Of a stretch of 29,403 nucleotides of DNA, positions 21,195 through 28,718 are shown piece after piece. The stretch lies in the NCBI GenBank assembly GCA_900762005.1, contig CAAFEV010000166.1:1-29403 (forward strand), read 5' to 3'. How positions within the stretch are numbered: the first letter of the stretch is position 1; each line of letters begins with the position of its first letter. The position numbers and the translations under genes were made by a program. The notes beneath the pieces are model-generated. The model searched no databases. It worked only from the letters and a program-made list of their open reading frames with translations, and was not told where the DNA came from. The DNA comes from an uncultured Oscillospiraceae bacterium. GTDB taxonomy: Bacteria > Bacillota > Clostridia > Oscillospirales > Oscillospiraceae.

Positions 21195-23636
21195 CTATTC
21201 ATTGCTGTTGACATCGGCGTAGATGCCGATGCCGCGATATGCTTTGTTCTTTGCAAACTCCCGCATGAAATGTGCCAAAAGCTCGCGCAGGGCGCGGCTG
21301 TTGCGGCAGCTCAGGGTCAGGCGGCAGCGGTATTGGTAATTCAGCCTTGCAATCTGCGCCGGCGCGGGTCCGAGAATATTGACGCGTTCCGCCCGATAGG
21401 CGGCGGTTTTGAGCGTTGCAAGCAGCCGGGCGCGGAAGTCCTGCGCCGCCTGCCAGAGCGGCTCCTGTTCCCTGCCGAAGAAGGTCAGCAGCAGCAGGTC
21501 GGCATAGGGAGGACAGCCGCGCAGGGCGCGAAGCGGCAGCTCCGCTTCGTAAAAGCCGTCGTAATCCTGCGCGGCGGCAAGCGCAATCACCTGATTCTGC
21601 GGCGTCATGGTCTGCACAAGAGCCCTGCCCTTGCGCGCGCCGCGTCCGGCTCTGCCGACAACCTGCGTGAGCATACTGAAGGTTGTCTCTGCCGCACGGT
21701 AGGAGCCGACATAGAGCGACATATCCGCGTCGAGCACCCCAACCAAGGTGACGTTTTCAAAGTTCAGCCCCTTGGCAACCATTTGTGTGCCGAGTAAAAT
21801 CGGAATTTTTTCCTCGCGGAAGCGGTTGAGAATCGTCTCGTGCGGATTGAGCGCGGAGACCGTGTCGGCATCCATGCGCAAGACCTCTGTGCCGGGCAAA
21901 AGCTGCGCCAGCTGCTCCTGCACGCGCTGCGTTCCGAAGCCGATTTGCTTTAAATGCCCACCGCACTGCGGACAGCGCAGCGTCAACGGCTCGGAATGGC
22001 CGCAGTAGTGGCACATCAGACGGTCGTTGTCGCGATGATAGGTCAGATTGACCGTACACGCGGGGCAGGCAGGAACGTAGCCGCAGTCCACACAGGCTAC
22101 CATGCGGCTGGTGCCGCGCCGGTTTAAAAAGAGAATGGACTGCTCGCCCCTTGCGATATTCTCGCGCAGGGCGGCTAGCAGCGGCGCACTGACGGCGGTC
22201 GCGTTGCCCTGCTTAAGCTCCTGCTTCATATCCACCGTCTCTACCGGCGGCATGGGCTGTTGATTAAAGCGGTTCTGTAACGTAAACAGACGGAAAACCC
22301 CGGTCTTGGCGCGGTGCATCGTATCCACCGAGGGCGTTGCAGAGCCAAGGACGACCAATGCCTGCTCCTGCACGCCGCGATAGATTGCAACCTCACGCGC
22401 ATGATATCGGGGAGAATTTTCGGATTTATAGGTGTGCTCCTGCTCCTCATCTACAATCAGAAGCCCGAGCCTTTGCGTCGGCGCAAACACTGCCGAGCGG
22501 GTGCCCAGAACGACGGTTGCCTCACCGCTGCGGATACGCTTCCACGTGTCATAGCGTTCCGTGATGCGCAAGCCGCTGTGCAAAACAGCGACCCGTTCGC
22601 CGAAATAGGCGGTGAAGAGCGACAGAAGCTGCGGCGTGAGCGCGATTTCCGGCACGAGCAGAACGGCAGCTCTGCCGCGTTGCAGGCACTCGTCAATCAG
22701 CTTGAGATAGACGGCGGTTTTTCCGCTGCCGGTCACGCCGTAGAGCAGGGCAACACCCGGCTTTTCTTCGGCTTGCAGGGCGCGCAGACCTTCAAACGCC
22801 TGCTGTTGCTCCCCGTTGAGCGACAGGGGGGGTGCGCTCTGTGCCGCAGGTAGCCTCGGCAGACGGAGCCTCGGCTGCTCGGTAAAGGTCAGAAAGCCGA
22901 GTGCCTCCAGCCGGTTCAAAGCAGCGTTATTCGCCCCGGTGAAATAGCAAAGCTCCTTGGCGGAGCACTCGCCGAGCGTCGTTAAAAGCTCCAAAGCGGC
23001 GGCCTGCAAAGAGGCGGATCTGCGATGCGCGGCGATATACGTCTGCGCCTGCTCGGTCGAGGCGGTGAGCAGCGCGATGCGCTCGGTTTTGTCCGAAAGG
23101 CGGCGCTTGTGCGCGGTTTCGGAGGTAATCAGCTTCTTTCGCAGCAGATAGCGCAGGGCGGCTTGCAGCGCGTCCTCCTCAAAGCCACGGCGCAGTGCGG
23201 TTTCCTCGGCACTGCCGCCGAGCTCTTCGAGCGTCTGCATCACGGCAAGCGCGGCGGGCTGACGGTGAATTTTCTCCTGCCACGCCCCATCCGACACACG
23301 GTAGCGTTCGCTCACGCGGAACCAGACACCCGCCGGAAGAATGGCTTTGATTGCATCATAAAAGGTGCAGAAATACCGCTCGCGTAAAAAGGCGGCTGTG
23401 CGCAGCATCCGCTCGGTGAGCAGCGGCTCGTCGTCGAGCACCTGCTGCACGGGCTTGAGCTTTTCGTCCGCGCCGCTTTTGAGCGTTAAAACCACACCCT
23501 CGGCATGCTTGTTCGCCTTGCCGAAGGGTACCGTGACCCGTTGACCGGGCTGTAGCGTCATGGAATCGGGCACGCGATAGCTGTAGGGCTTGTCAATGGC
23601 AAAAATCGCCGCCGATACCGCAATTTGAGCAATCAT
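21195..23636 (-). CDS. priA: Primosomal protein N' (replication restart helicase)
   Basis: PriA recognises stalled replication forks and reloads the replicative helicase. The 813-residue product has an N-terminal DNA-binding domain, a Walker A motif VTGSGKTAVY near residue 300 and a helicase motif II region VDEEQEHTYKS, where many PriA proteins have DEEH. A zinc domain follows with four C-x2-C pairs (CVDC, CPAC, CHYC, CPQC), then the C-terminal helicase lobe with GTQMVAKGLNFENV. ATG 23636 has GGGAGG 8 bases upstream and lies 31 bases after rpoZ. The length is normal. Confidence 0.96.
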   Translation of the reverse strand: MIAQIAVSAAIFAIDKPYSYRVPDSMTLQPGQRVTVPFGKANKHAEGVVLTLKSGADEKLKPVQQVLDDEPLLTERMLRTAAFLRERYFCTFYDAIKAILPAGVWFRVSERYRVSDGAWQEKIHRQPAALAVMQTLEELGGSAEETALRRGFEEDALQAALRYLLRKKLITSETAHKRRLSDKTERIALLTASTEQAQTYIAAHRRSASLQAAALELLTTLGECSAKELCYFTGANNAALNRLEALGFLTFTEQPRLRLPRLPAAQSAPPLSLNGEQQQAFEGLRALQAEEKPGVALLYGVTGSGKTAVYLKLIDECLQRGRAAVLLVPEIALTPQLLSLFTAYFGERVAVLHSGLRITERYDTWKRIRSGEATVVLGTRSAVFAPTQRLGLLIVDEEQEHTYKSENSPRYHAREVAIYRGVQEQALVVLGSATPSVDTMHRAKTGVFRLFTLQNRFNQQPMPPVETVDMKQELKQGNATAVSAPLLAALRENIARGEQSILFLNRRGTSRMVACVDCGYVPACPACTVNLTYHRDNDRLMCHYCGHSEPLTLRCPQCGGHLKQIGFGTQRVQEQLAQLLPGTEVLRMDADTVSALNPHETILNRFREEKIPILLGTQMVAKGLNFENVTLVGVLDADMSLYVGSYRAAETTFSMLTQVVGRAGRGARKGRALVQTMTPQNQVIALAAAQDYDGFYEAELPLRALRGCPPYADLLLLTFFGREQEPLWQAAQDFRARLLATLKTAAYRAERVNILGPAPAQIARLNYQYRCRLTLSCRNSRALRELLAHFMREFAKNKAYRGIGIYADVNSNE

Positions 23637-23667
23637 CGTGCTTCCCTCCCGGTGCGCGGACAGCGAA

Positions 23668-23862
23668 TCACTCGTGCAGCGTTGCGGTCAGCGTGCCGTC
23701 GGCAACCTCGCGGATTGCCATAGTAACGGGCTTGTCCGGAAGCTGCTCGTTTTGCAGCTCCGCCTCGATGGAAATCTGACGCGCACGTCGCGCAACGACA
23801 TTGACCATCAGGTAACGACTGTCAATGTTCTTTAATAGCTCTGACATTGCCGGATATAACAT
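23668..23862 (-). CDS. rpoZ: RNA polymerase omega subunit
   Basis: Omega stabilises the beta' subunit of RNA polymerase. The 64-residue product begins MLYPAMSELLKNIDSRYLMV, the typical N-terminus in Clostridia, with the conserved VNVVARRARQI segment next. A frame-extending ATG at 23871 directly abuts the ribosome binding site, whereas ATG 23862 is 9 bases from GGAGG, so I chose the latter. It starts 1 base after the gmk stop. The gmk-rpoZ-priA order is widely conserved. Confidence 0.94.
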   Translation of the reverse strand: MLYPAMSELLKNIDSRYLMVNVVARRARQISIEAELQNEQLPDKPVTMAIREVADGTLTATLHE

Positions 23863-23863
23863 A

Positions 23864-24463
23864 TTATACATCCTCCTTGAGTGAAATTTTGCGGAATTCG
23901 GTACGGCAGGCTTCGGCGGTTAAAATTGCCTCAAGCTCCTGCGCGGCATGGGTAACGGTGTCGTTGACGATGATATATTGATAATGTGCGGAAAGACGGC
24001 ATTCCTCCAGCGCGATTTTCAGCCGCTTTGCGGCAATCGCCGGGGCGGTGTCGCCGCGGCGCTGCAGGCGTTCCTGCAGGGAGGAGAAGGACGGCGGCGC
24101 GACAAAAATTGTCAGCGCGTCCGGACGGCTTTGCATGATTTGCAACGCACCCTGTACCTCAATTTCCAGCACAACGCTCTTGCCGTTTGCAAGCGCGTCC
24201 TCGACCGCCTTGACGGGCGTGCCGTAATAATTGCCGGCATAGGTGGCGTATTCCAGCAGCTCGTCACAGGCAATCATGCGCTCAAATGCTTCACGGTCTA
24301 TAAAATAATAGCTCTTTCCCTCAACCTCGCCGGGGCGGATGGGGCGCGTGGTCGCCGAGACGGAGTAGCAAAGCTCACGCCGCCGCTGCATCACCTCGCG
24401 CAAAATCGTCCCCTTGCCGACCCCCGAGGGTCCGGAGAGCACGATGAGTCTACCTTGTTTCAT
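23864..24463 (-). CDS. gmk: Guanylate kinase
   Basis: Gmk converts GMP to GDP with ATP in the cytosol, an essential step of guanine nucleotide supply. The 199-residue product has the P-loop SGPSGVGKGT (residues 10-19, K17), a GMP-binding region containing SVSATTRPIRPGEVEG and YYFIDREAFE, and the lid and core helices of the usual fold. It overlaps remA by four bases (ATGA). The end of its frame contains the AGGAGG used by rpoZ, so the two genes are tightly coupled. Confidence 0.97.
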   Translation of the reverse strand: MKQGRLIVLSGPSGVGKGTILREVMQRRRELCYSVSATTRPIRPGEVEGKSYYFIDREAFERMIACDELLEYATYAGNYYGTPVKAVEDALANGKSVVLEIEVQGALQIMQSRPDALTIFVAPPSFSSLQERLQRRGDTAPAIAAKRLKIALEECRLSAHYQYIIVNDTVTHAAQELEAILTAEACRTEFRKISLKEDV

Positions 24464-24717
24464 GGCTCCTCTTCCTCCTGCTGCGGCGCATTGACACGCC
24501 TTGCAATCAGCTCCGGCGTGAGCGCGGATAAGATGACATGGTCCGTATCCATAACCAGCACCGCCCTGGTCTTGCGGCCGAAGCTGGCATCAATGAGCAT
24601 GGTGCGCTCTTTTGCCTCCTGCACCAGTCGCTTAACCGGCGCAGACTCGGGGCTGACAACCGTTAATAGCCGCGCCGAGGAAATCATATTCCCGTATCCG
24701 ATGTTAATCAGTCGCAT
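24460..24717 (-). CDS. remA: RemA-like regulator (DUF370)
   Basis: RemA is a DNA-binding regulator of biofilm matrix and osmoprotection genes in Bacillus subtilis; its role in Clostridia is less clear. The 85-residue product has the family block MRLINIGYGNMISSARLLTV and SFGRKTRAVLVMDTDHVILS. A GTG at 24726 overlapping the yicC stop also opens the frame, but the family starts at MRLINIG, so I chose ATG 24717. The C-terminus ends in a run of glutamates (QQEEEEP). yicC-remA-gmk-rpoZ is the standard order in Bacillota. Confidence 0.93.
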   Translation of the reverse strand: MRLINIGYGNMISSARLLTVVSPESAPVKRLVQEAKERTMLIDASFGRKTRAVLVMDTDHVILSALTPELIARRVNAPQQEEEEP

Positions 24718-24722
24718 GGCAA

Positions 24723-25601
24723 TCACTCGATATTCTGGATTTGTTCGCGCAGCTTTTCCAGCTCCGCCTTGATTTCAACAACGCACTGCGTCAGGGCAAG
24801 GCCGTTGCATTTCGAGCCGATGGTGTTCGCCTCGCGGTTCATCTCCTGAAACAGAAAGTCCAGCTTTCTGCCGATGGCCCCGCCGCCTTGCAGCAGGCTC
24901 TCCAGCTGGCTCATATGGCTGCGCAGACGCACGGTTTCTTCATCCACCGCAACCTTATCGGCAAATATCGCCGCTTCGGTCAAGATGCGCGATTCGTCGA
25001 TGGTTGTGCTTTGCAGTACCTCGCGCAGCTTTGCCTCCAGACGGGCGCGATAGGCGGCAACCGTCTCGGGGCTGTGCTGCTCGACAAACTCCACGTGCTG
25101 CAAAATCGTTGCGGCACGGGCGCGTAAATCGGCAGCAAGTGCCGCGCCCTCGGTCTGCCGCATGGCTTGATAGGCGGCAAGAGCCTGCTTTGTAACCGCG
25201 AGCAGGTCCTGCGTGTTCTGCGCCTCGTCCTGCGCCGGCTTTTCGACGCTGAACACCTCCGGCATCCGCGCAAGAGCAACCGCCGAGCAGTCGTCGCGCA
25301 GCTGATAATCCGCAGAAATGGTGCGCAGGGCGTTCAGATAGCCCTCCAAAACCTTGCGGTTGAGGGTAATGCTGACCTCCTCCTCGGCGGTGGTGTTCAC
25401 GGTGACAAAGACATCCACCTTTCCGCGGGAGACAACCTGCTTCACCGCCTGCTTCACCGCCTCCTCAGCATAGGAAAAGGCTCGCGGCAGCTTGACCGTG
25501 CAATCTAAAAAGCGGTTATTCACCGAGCGCAGCTCGACGGTTATCTCCCTGCCGTTCAGGGTTTGTACCGCTCTGCCGTAGCCCGTCATGCTTTGAATCA
25601 A
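24723..25601 (-). CDS. yicC: YicC family endoribonuclease-like protein
   Basis: YicC proteins act in RNA decay and have endoribonuclease activity in characterised members. The 292-residue product begins with the family start MIQSMTGYGRA, has ELRSVNNRFLDCTVKLPR near residue 30 and ends with a long helical region and FLFQEMNREANTIGSK plus a C-terminal KAELEKLREQIQNIE. The frame is open upstream, but TTG 25601 has AGGAGG 8 bases upstream and gives the normal length, so I use this non-ATG start. It begins 23 bases after the J-domain gene and ends 5 bases before remA. Confidence 0.94.
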   Translation of the reverse strand: MIQSMTGYGRAVQTLNGREITVELRSVNNRFLDCTVKLPRAFSYAEEAVKQAVKQVVSRGKVDVFVTVNTTAEEEVSITLNRKVLEGYLNALRTISADYQLRDDCSAVALARMPEVFSVEKPAQDEAQNTQDLLAVTKQALAAYQAMRQTEGAALAADLRARAATILQHVEFVEQHSPETVAAYRARLEAKLREVLQSTTIDESRILTEAAIFADKVAVDEETVRLRSHMSQLESLLQGGGAIGRKLDFLFQEMNREANTIGSKCNGLALTQCVVEIKAELEKLREQIQNIE

Positions 25602-25624
25602 TGGAAGTTCCTCCTTTTTATGCC

Positions 25625-26197
25625 TCAGCGGCAGCCGTTGCAAAGACAGTTCAAACAAAGCATCGTACTGCACAGATTGCAAAGGTCATCGCTCTGGTTG
25701 CCTTCATAGCCCTGCGGGCGGTAGGTGTAGCCGCCGCCTCCGGCGGAGTTGACCGCAGTGCGGTATTCGTAGTTGGACGGATCCATCTGCGCGGCAATCT
25801 TAAAATTCTGCCGCGCCTCGTCCATCCAGCCACGCTGCTGGGCAATGACGCCGCGCAGATAATACCACTCGGCATTGTGCGCGGCGATTGCGTTGAGCTT
25901 GTTCTCCGCCGCTTCGAGATTGCCTGCCTGAATCAGACGGCGCACCTCGTTGAGCGCAGCCGAGCCGCCGGTGTAGCTGCCGGCAGACGCGCCGCCGGTG
26001 CTTGCACCGCCGCCGCCCTTGAGCAGAGTATCGTACGCCTCGTTGATTTCCTTCATCTTTTCCTGCGCCAAATCCGCAAGCGGGTTGTTCGCATAGTTGT
26101 CCGGGTGGTACTTCCGCGCCAATTCGCGGTACGCCTTTTTGATTTCGTCCTCCGAGGCACCGTGCGGTACGCCGAGTACTTCATACGGGTCTTTCAT
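25625..26197 (-). CDS. J-domain protein with cysteine-rich tail
   Basis: The N-terminal 65 residues are a J domain with the HPD tripeptide at 31-33, which stimulates an Hsp70 (DnaK) ATPase. A Gly/Ser/Thr-rich linker (about 62-82) follows, then a helical region of about 65 residues that looks like two TPR-like repeats (LIQAGNLEAAENKLNAI, AEWYYLRGVIAQQRGWMDEA). The last 20 residues contain six cysteines (CNLCSTMLCLNCLCNGCR). It is not DnaJ itself, since the zinc and substrate domains are absent. It overlaps the DUF5685-like gene by four bases, so the two are made together. The client is unknown; the tail could bind metal or be acylated. Confidence 0.88.
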   Translation of the reverse strand: MKDPYEVLGVPHGASEDEIKKAYRELARKYHPDNYANNPLADLAQEKMKEINEAYDTLLKGGGGASTGGASAGSYTGGSAALNEVRRLIQAGNLEAAENKLNAIAAHNAEWYYLRGVIAQQRGWMDEARQNFKIAAQMDPSNYEYRTAVNSAGGGGYTYRPQGYEGNQSDDLCNLCSTMLCLNCLCNGCR

Positions 26198-27060
26198 TCA
26201 TGCGTTCCTCTCTTACGGAAGGTGCCTGCCGCAACCGCTTGGAGCACCGCGGGCAATCCGTAGTAAATTATATTATATAACAGCTCCTGCGCCCAGCTTT
26301 CCGGCAGGAGCGACAGCGCAGAGGCTGCCATGGAAACAGAGGCTTCAATCGTGCGGCGCAGCTCCCGGCTGTCTGCGTCGGTGAGCTTGCCGTCGTGCAG
26401 CGTAAAGCGGTAGCGCAGAGGGTTATAGCTGCCCGAGCGGTTATCCTTCGGCAAATCCTCCAGCGCATCGGTCAGATAGAGAAATCTTCCGACATGGTAG
26501 AGCAGCAGGCGGGTCGGACGCTCCCTGTCCGGCGTGTCTCCGGGGGCACACGCCTCCAGCAGCTTTGCAAAGGCGTCGGCAGCGCGGTCAAGGCTTGTAC
26601 AGTGCGCCTGTTCCAGCTCCCGAAGCTTTGTAAGCAGCTCGGAAAACAGCGCGTCGCGCTGCGGCTGCCTTGCGGCTGCCTTGCGATAGCAGCGGCGGTA
26701 AAACAGCAGGAGCATACGGGCGGTTCCGGCGCGGAAAAAGCCGCCGTCCTGCCGCGCATCGCGCAGCTTCCAATAGCTCAGAAGGACGCTTAGGTCCGCC
26801 GCGTAGCCCATCACGCCATCGTCGGCAAGGCACTCCTTTTTGCAAAACAGACGCGCCGGACAGGCGCAGCGCAACGGCTCGCCGGGCGGCTGCCTTTGCA
26901 GGAGAAAATACAGAAAGGTCATATCGTAGTTGACAAAAAAGCGGGCACGGAAGCCGTAGCGGTGCTTCAGACTGCGGCACAGACCGCAATAGGCGGCGCG
27001 GTAGACGGCGCGTTCCTTTTCCGGGAGCTTTTCACGGACGGGCAAGACGTATCCAAACAT
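26194..27060 (-). CDS. DUF5685-like protein, cysteine-rich
   Basis: The 288-residue product resembles the DUF5685 family, for which I know no established function. It begins MFGYVLPVREKLPEKERAVY and then has YCGLC (about residue 24). A further cluster, CACPARLFCKKEC, sits near residue 63. The rest is predicted mostly helical, with YLTDALEDLPKDNRSGSYNP near residue 200, an acidic motif that loosely recalls metal-binding helices. No signal peptide is present; a hydrophobic helix near the C-terminus (LLYNIIYYGLPAVLQAVAAG) may touch the membrane. Its stop overlaps the J-domain start (ATGA), implying a working pair. Confidence 0.8.
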   Translation of the reverse strand: MFGYVLPVREKLPEKERAVYRAAYCGLCRSLKHRYGFRARFFVNYDMTFLYFLLQRQPPGEPLRCACPARLFCKKECLADDGVMGYAADLSVLLSYWKLRDARQDGGFFRAGTARMLLLFYRRCYRKAAARQPQRDALFSELLTKLRELEQAHCTSLDRAADAFAKLLEACAPGDTPDRERPTRLLLYHVGRFLYLTDALEDLPKDNRSGSYNPLRYRFTLHDGKLTDADSRELRRTIEASVSMAASALSLLPESWAQELLYNIIYYGLPAVLQAVAAGTFRKRGTHE

Positions 27061-27090
27061 AATTTCGACCTTGCCTTTCGTTGCAAGCCT

Positions 27091-27489
27091 TTATAAAGCC
27101 TCGACGATTTGATAGGGAATCGGGCGGCTTCTTCTGCGGCGGTCATACCAAACGGCAGGCAGACAGCCGAGGGCAAAGGCACCCGCGCCGACTGCCGCTG
27201 CCCACGCGCCGAGCGGCATCGCAAGCAGATACGCCGTTAAGAACAGCACAAGCGGCAGCAGATAAATCAGTGCGGCGGCGCGCAGCACCGTATTGCCGGG
27301 GGTTTCGATAAAAACCCGCGCACCCGGCGGCGCACCAAGGGGGTTGTCCGCAATTACGGTAAGGGTCTGCGACACCGCGCCGCAGCCGCCGCAGCTATGA
27401 CAATCGCCGGCACAGGCACTTTTGCGGCAGACACTGACCTGCGCCCTGCCGTCGGGCAGAAGCGCGGTAACAACGGCAAACTGACGCAC
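27091..27489 (-). CDS. RseC/MucC-like membrane protein with cysteine cluster
   Basis: RseC-family proteins have an N-terminal soluble cysteine motif and two membrane helices. In Proteobacteria they act on sigma-E control and SoxR reduction; in Clostridia the role is open. The 132-residue product has CRKSACAGDCHSCGGCG (five cysteines, residues 21-37) and two hydrophobic segments (about 70-93 and 97-115), followed by a basic RRRRSR. The start is GTG at 27489, 2 bases after the cdaR stop, with only a weak ribosome binding site, so coupling to cdaR is likely. Family assignment is good, function uncertain. Confidence 0.82.
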   Translation of the reverse strand: MRQFAVVTALLPDGRAQVSVCRKSACAGDCHSCGGCGAVSQTLTVIADNPLGAPPGARVFIETPGNTVLRAAALIYLLPLVLFLTAYLLAMPLGAWAAAVGAGAFALGCLPAVWYDRRRRSRPIPYQIVEAL

Positions 27490-27491
27490 GC

Positions 27492-28718
27492 TCAGGTACT
27501 CTCGCTGACGGTGACCGCGTAGGGTCCGCCGATGAAGCTCACGCCGTTCTGCTGGTTTAAAATCAAATCGACCTTTCGGGTTGCGGGGTCGTATTTGCTC
27601 ATGTCAACGCTAATCATTTCGGTAAGCGATTCCAGCGTCAGGGCGTTCACTGCATCCGCCTTGCCGCGTACCTTTACGGTAACGGTCTGCTGCGCAATCT
27701 TTAAGCCCGTTTCATTGTTTAAAATGGAAATCTCCGCGCAGTCAATCGTAAATTCCTTTGTTTTCAAGCCCTTCAGCGTTACGGTCACCTTGACCTTCGG
27801 ATCCTCTGCGCGGTTGCTCACGCCCGCCGGAAGCGTCGGCGTAACCGTTAAGGTCGTTGTATCCTCGGTGAGCGTTGCCAGGTCAATCTCGATAACGTTT
27901 AAGGTGTCAGGCATCTGTGCAAGCAGTTCCTCGGAGCCCGTGACAAGAATGCTCGACGGCTCAAACTTGCAAACGGCATCAATCGCCGTCGCACCGCCGC
28001 CCGCAATCAGCTTCGCCTGAAGCGTAATCTCTTTATAGCGTAAAATCTCCACAAAAACATGGATGGTCGGTGCTGGCACGTCGGTATAGTCGCTCAGGGT
28101 GAGTACGTTGCCCTCGGCATCTACAAAGCTGTAGGTAAAATCCTCGTCAACAGTCACGGTTTTCCCGTCAAGCGGCACCGTCACAACGGCATGGTCGATT
28201 TTATCCATCTCCTCGGCAAGCCCGGTGACACTCAGCGTATCCACACTCAGCGTCGGCTCCCCGCGCAGGAAATTCTTCGGCAGCTCGCCGGTATAGGTCA
28301 CCTCAATCGGAATTTCCGTCAGCGTTTTGATTTCACTGACCTCAACCGTGACTTTGTTATCATTCGGACTGTTCAGCTTGATATCGCCCAGGGCAACCGA
28401 CGTCGAGGTCTTTAGCTGCCACGTGACCTCGTGCTTCCCCGCATAGCTGATGCTGCTTAAATCGGCTCCCGCCGTCAGAGATTTGCTGTTGAGCTCTTTT
28501 AAATCGCCGCGCTTGCCGGAGATGTTTACCGTCACCTTTTGCCCCTCGCCGTCGGTGAGAATCAGGTTCTTGCGCAGCAACGCTTCGGAGCCGTCAAATT
28601 CTACGTTTATCTCGATTTCTTTCGTGTCGTTCGGGTTGACCACCGCAACGGCATACAGCCAAAGTCCGATTGAAACCACCAACGCCAAAAGGAAGGCAAG
28701 CAGTTTATGTTTTTGCAT
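27492..28718 (-). CDS. cdaR: YbbR-domain regulator of CdaA
   Basis: CdaR binds the diadenylate cyclase CdaA and adjusts c-di-AMP production. The 408-residue product has an N-terminal membrane helix (KLLAFLLALVVSIGLWLYAV, about 5-24), then an extracellular part of several YbbR repeats (about four, each with a conserved beta pattern such as ITLQAKL and VTVEVSEI). The frame is open upstream inside cdaA, but ATG 28718 has AAGGA 8 bases upstream and the protein starts MQKHKLLAF, a normal start. It overlaps the end of cdaA by 14 bases. Its stop is followed after 2 bases by the RseC-like gene. Confidence 0.93.
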   Translation of the reverse strand: MQKHKLLAFLLALVVSIGLWLYAVAVVNPNDTKEIEINVEFDGSEALLRKNLILTDGEGQKVTVNISGKRGDLKELNSKSLTAGADLSSISYAGKHEVTWQLKTSTSVALGDIKLNSPNDNKVTVEVSEIKTLTEIPIEVTYTGELPKNFLRGEPTLSVDTLSVTGLAEEMDKIDHAVVTVPLDGKTVTVDEDFTYSFVDAEGNVLTLSDYTDVPAPTIHVFVEILRYKEITLQAKLIAGGGATAIDAVCKFEPSSILVTGSEELLAQMPDTLNVIEIDLATLTEDTTTLTVTPTLPAGVSNRAEDPKVKVTVTLKGLKTKEFTIDCAEISILNNETGLKIAQQTVTVKVRGKADAVNALTLESLTEMISVDMSKYDPATRKVDLILNQQNGVSFIGGPYAVTVSEST

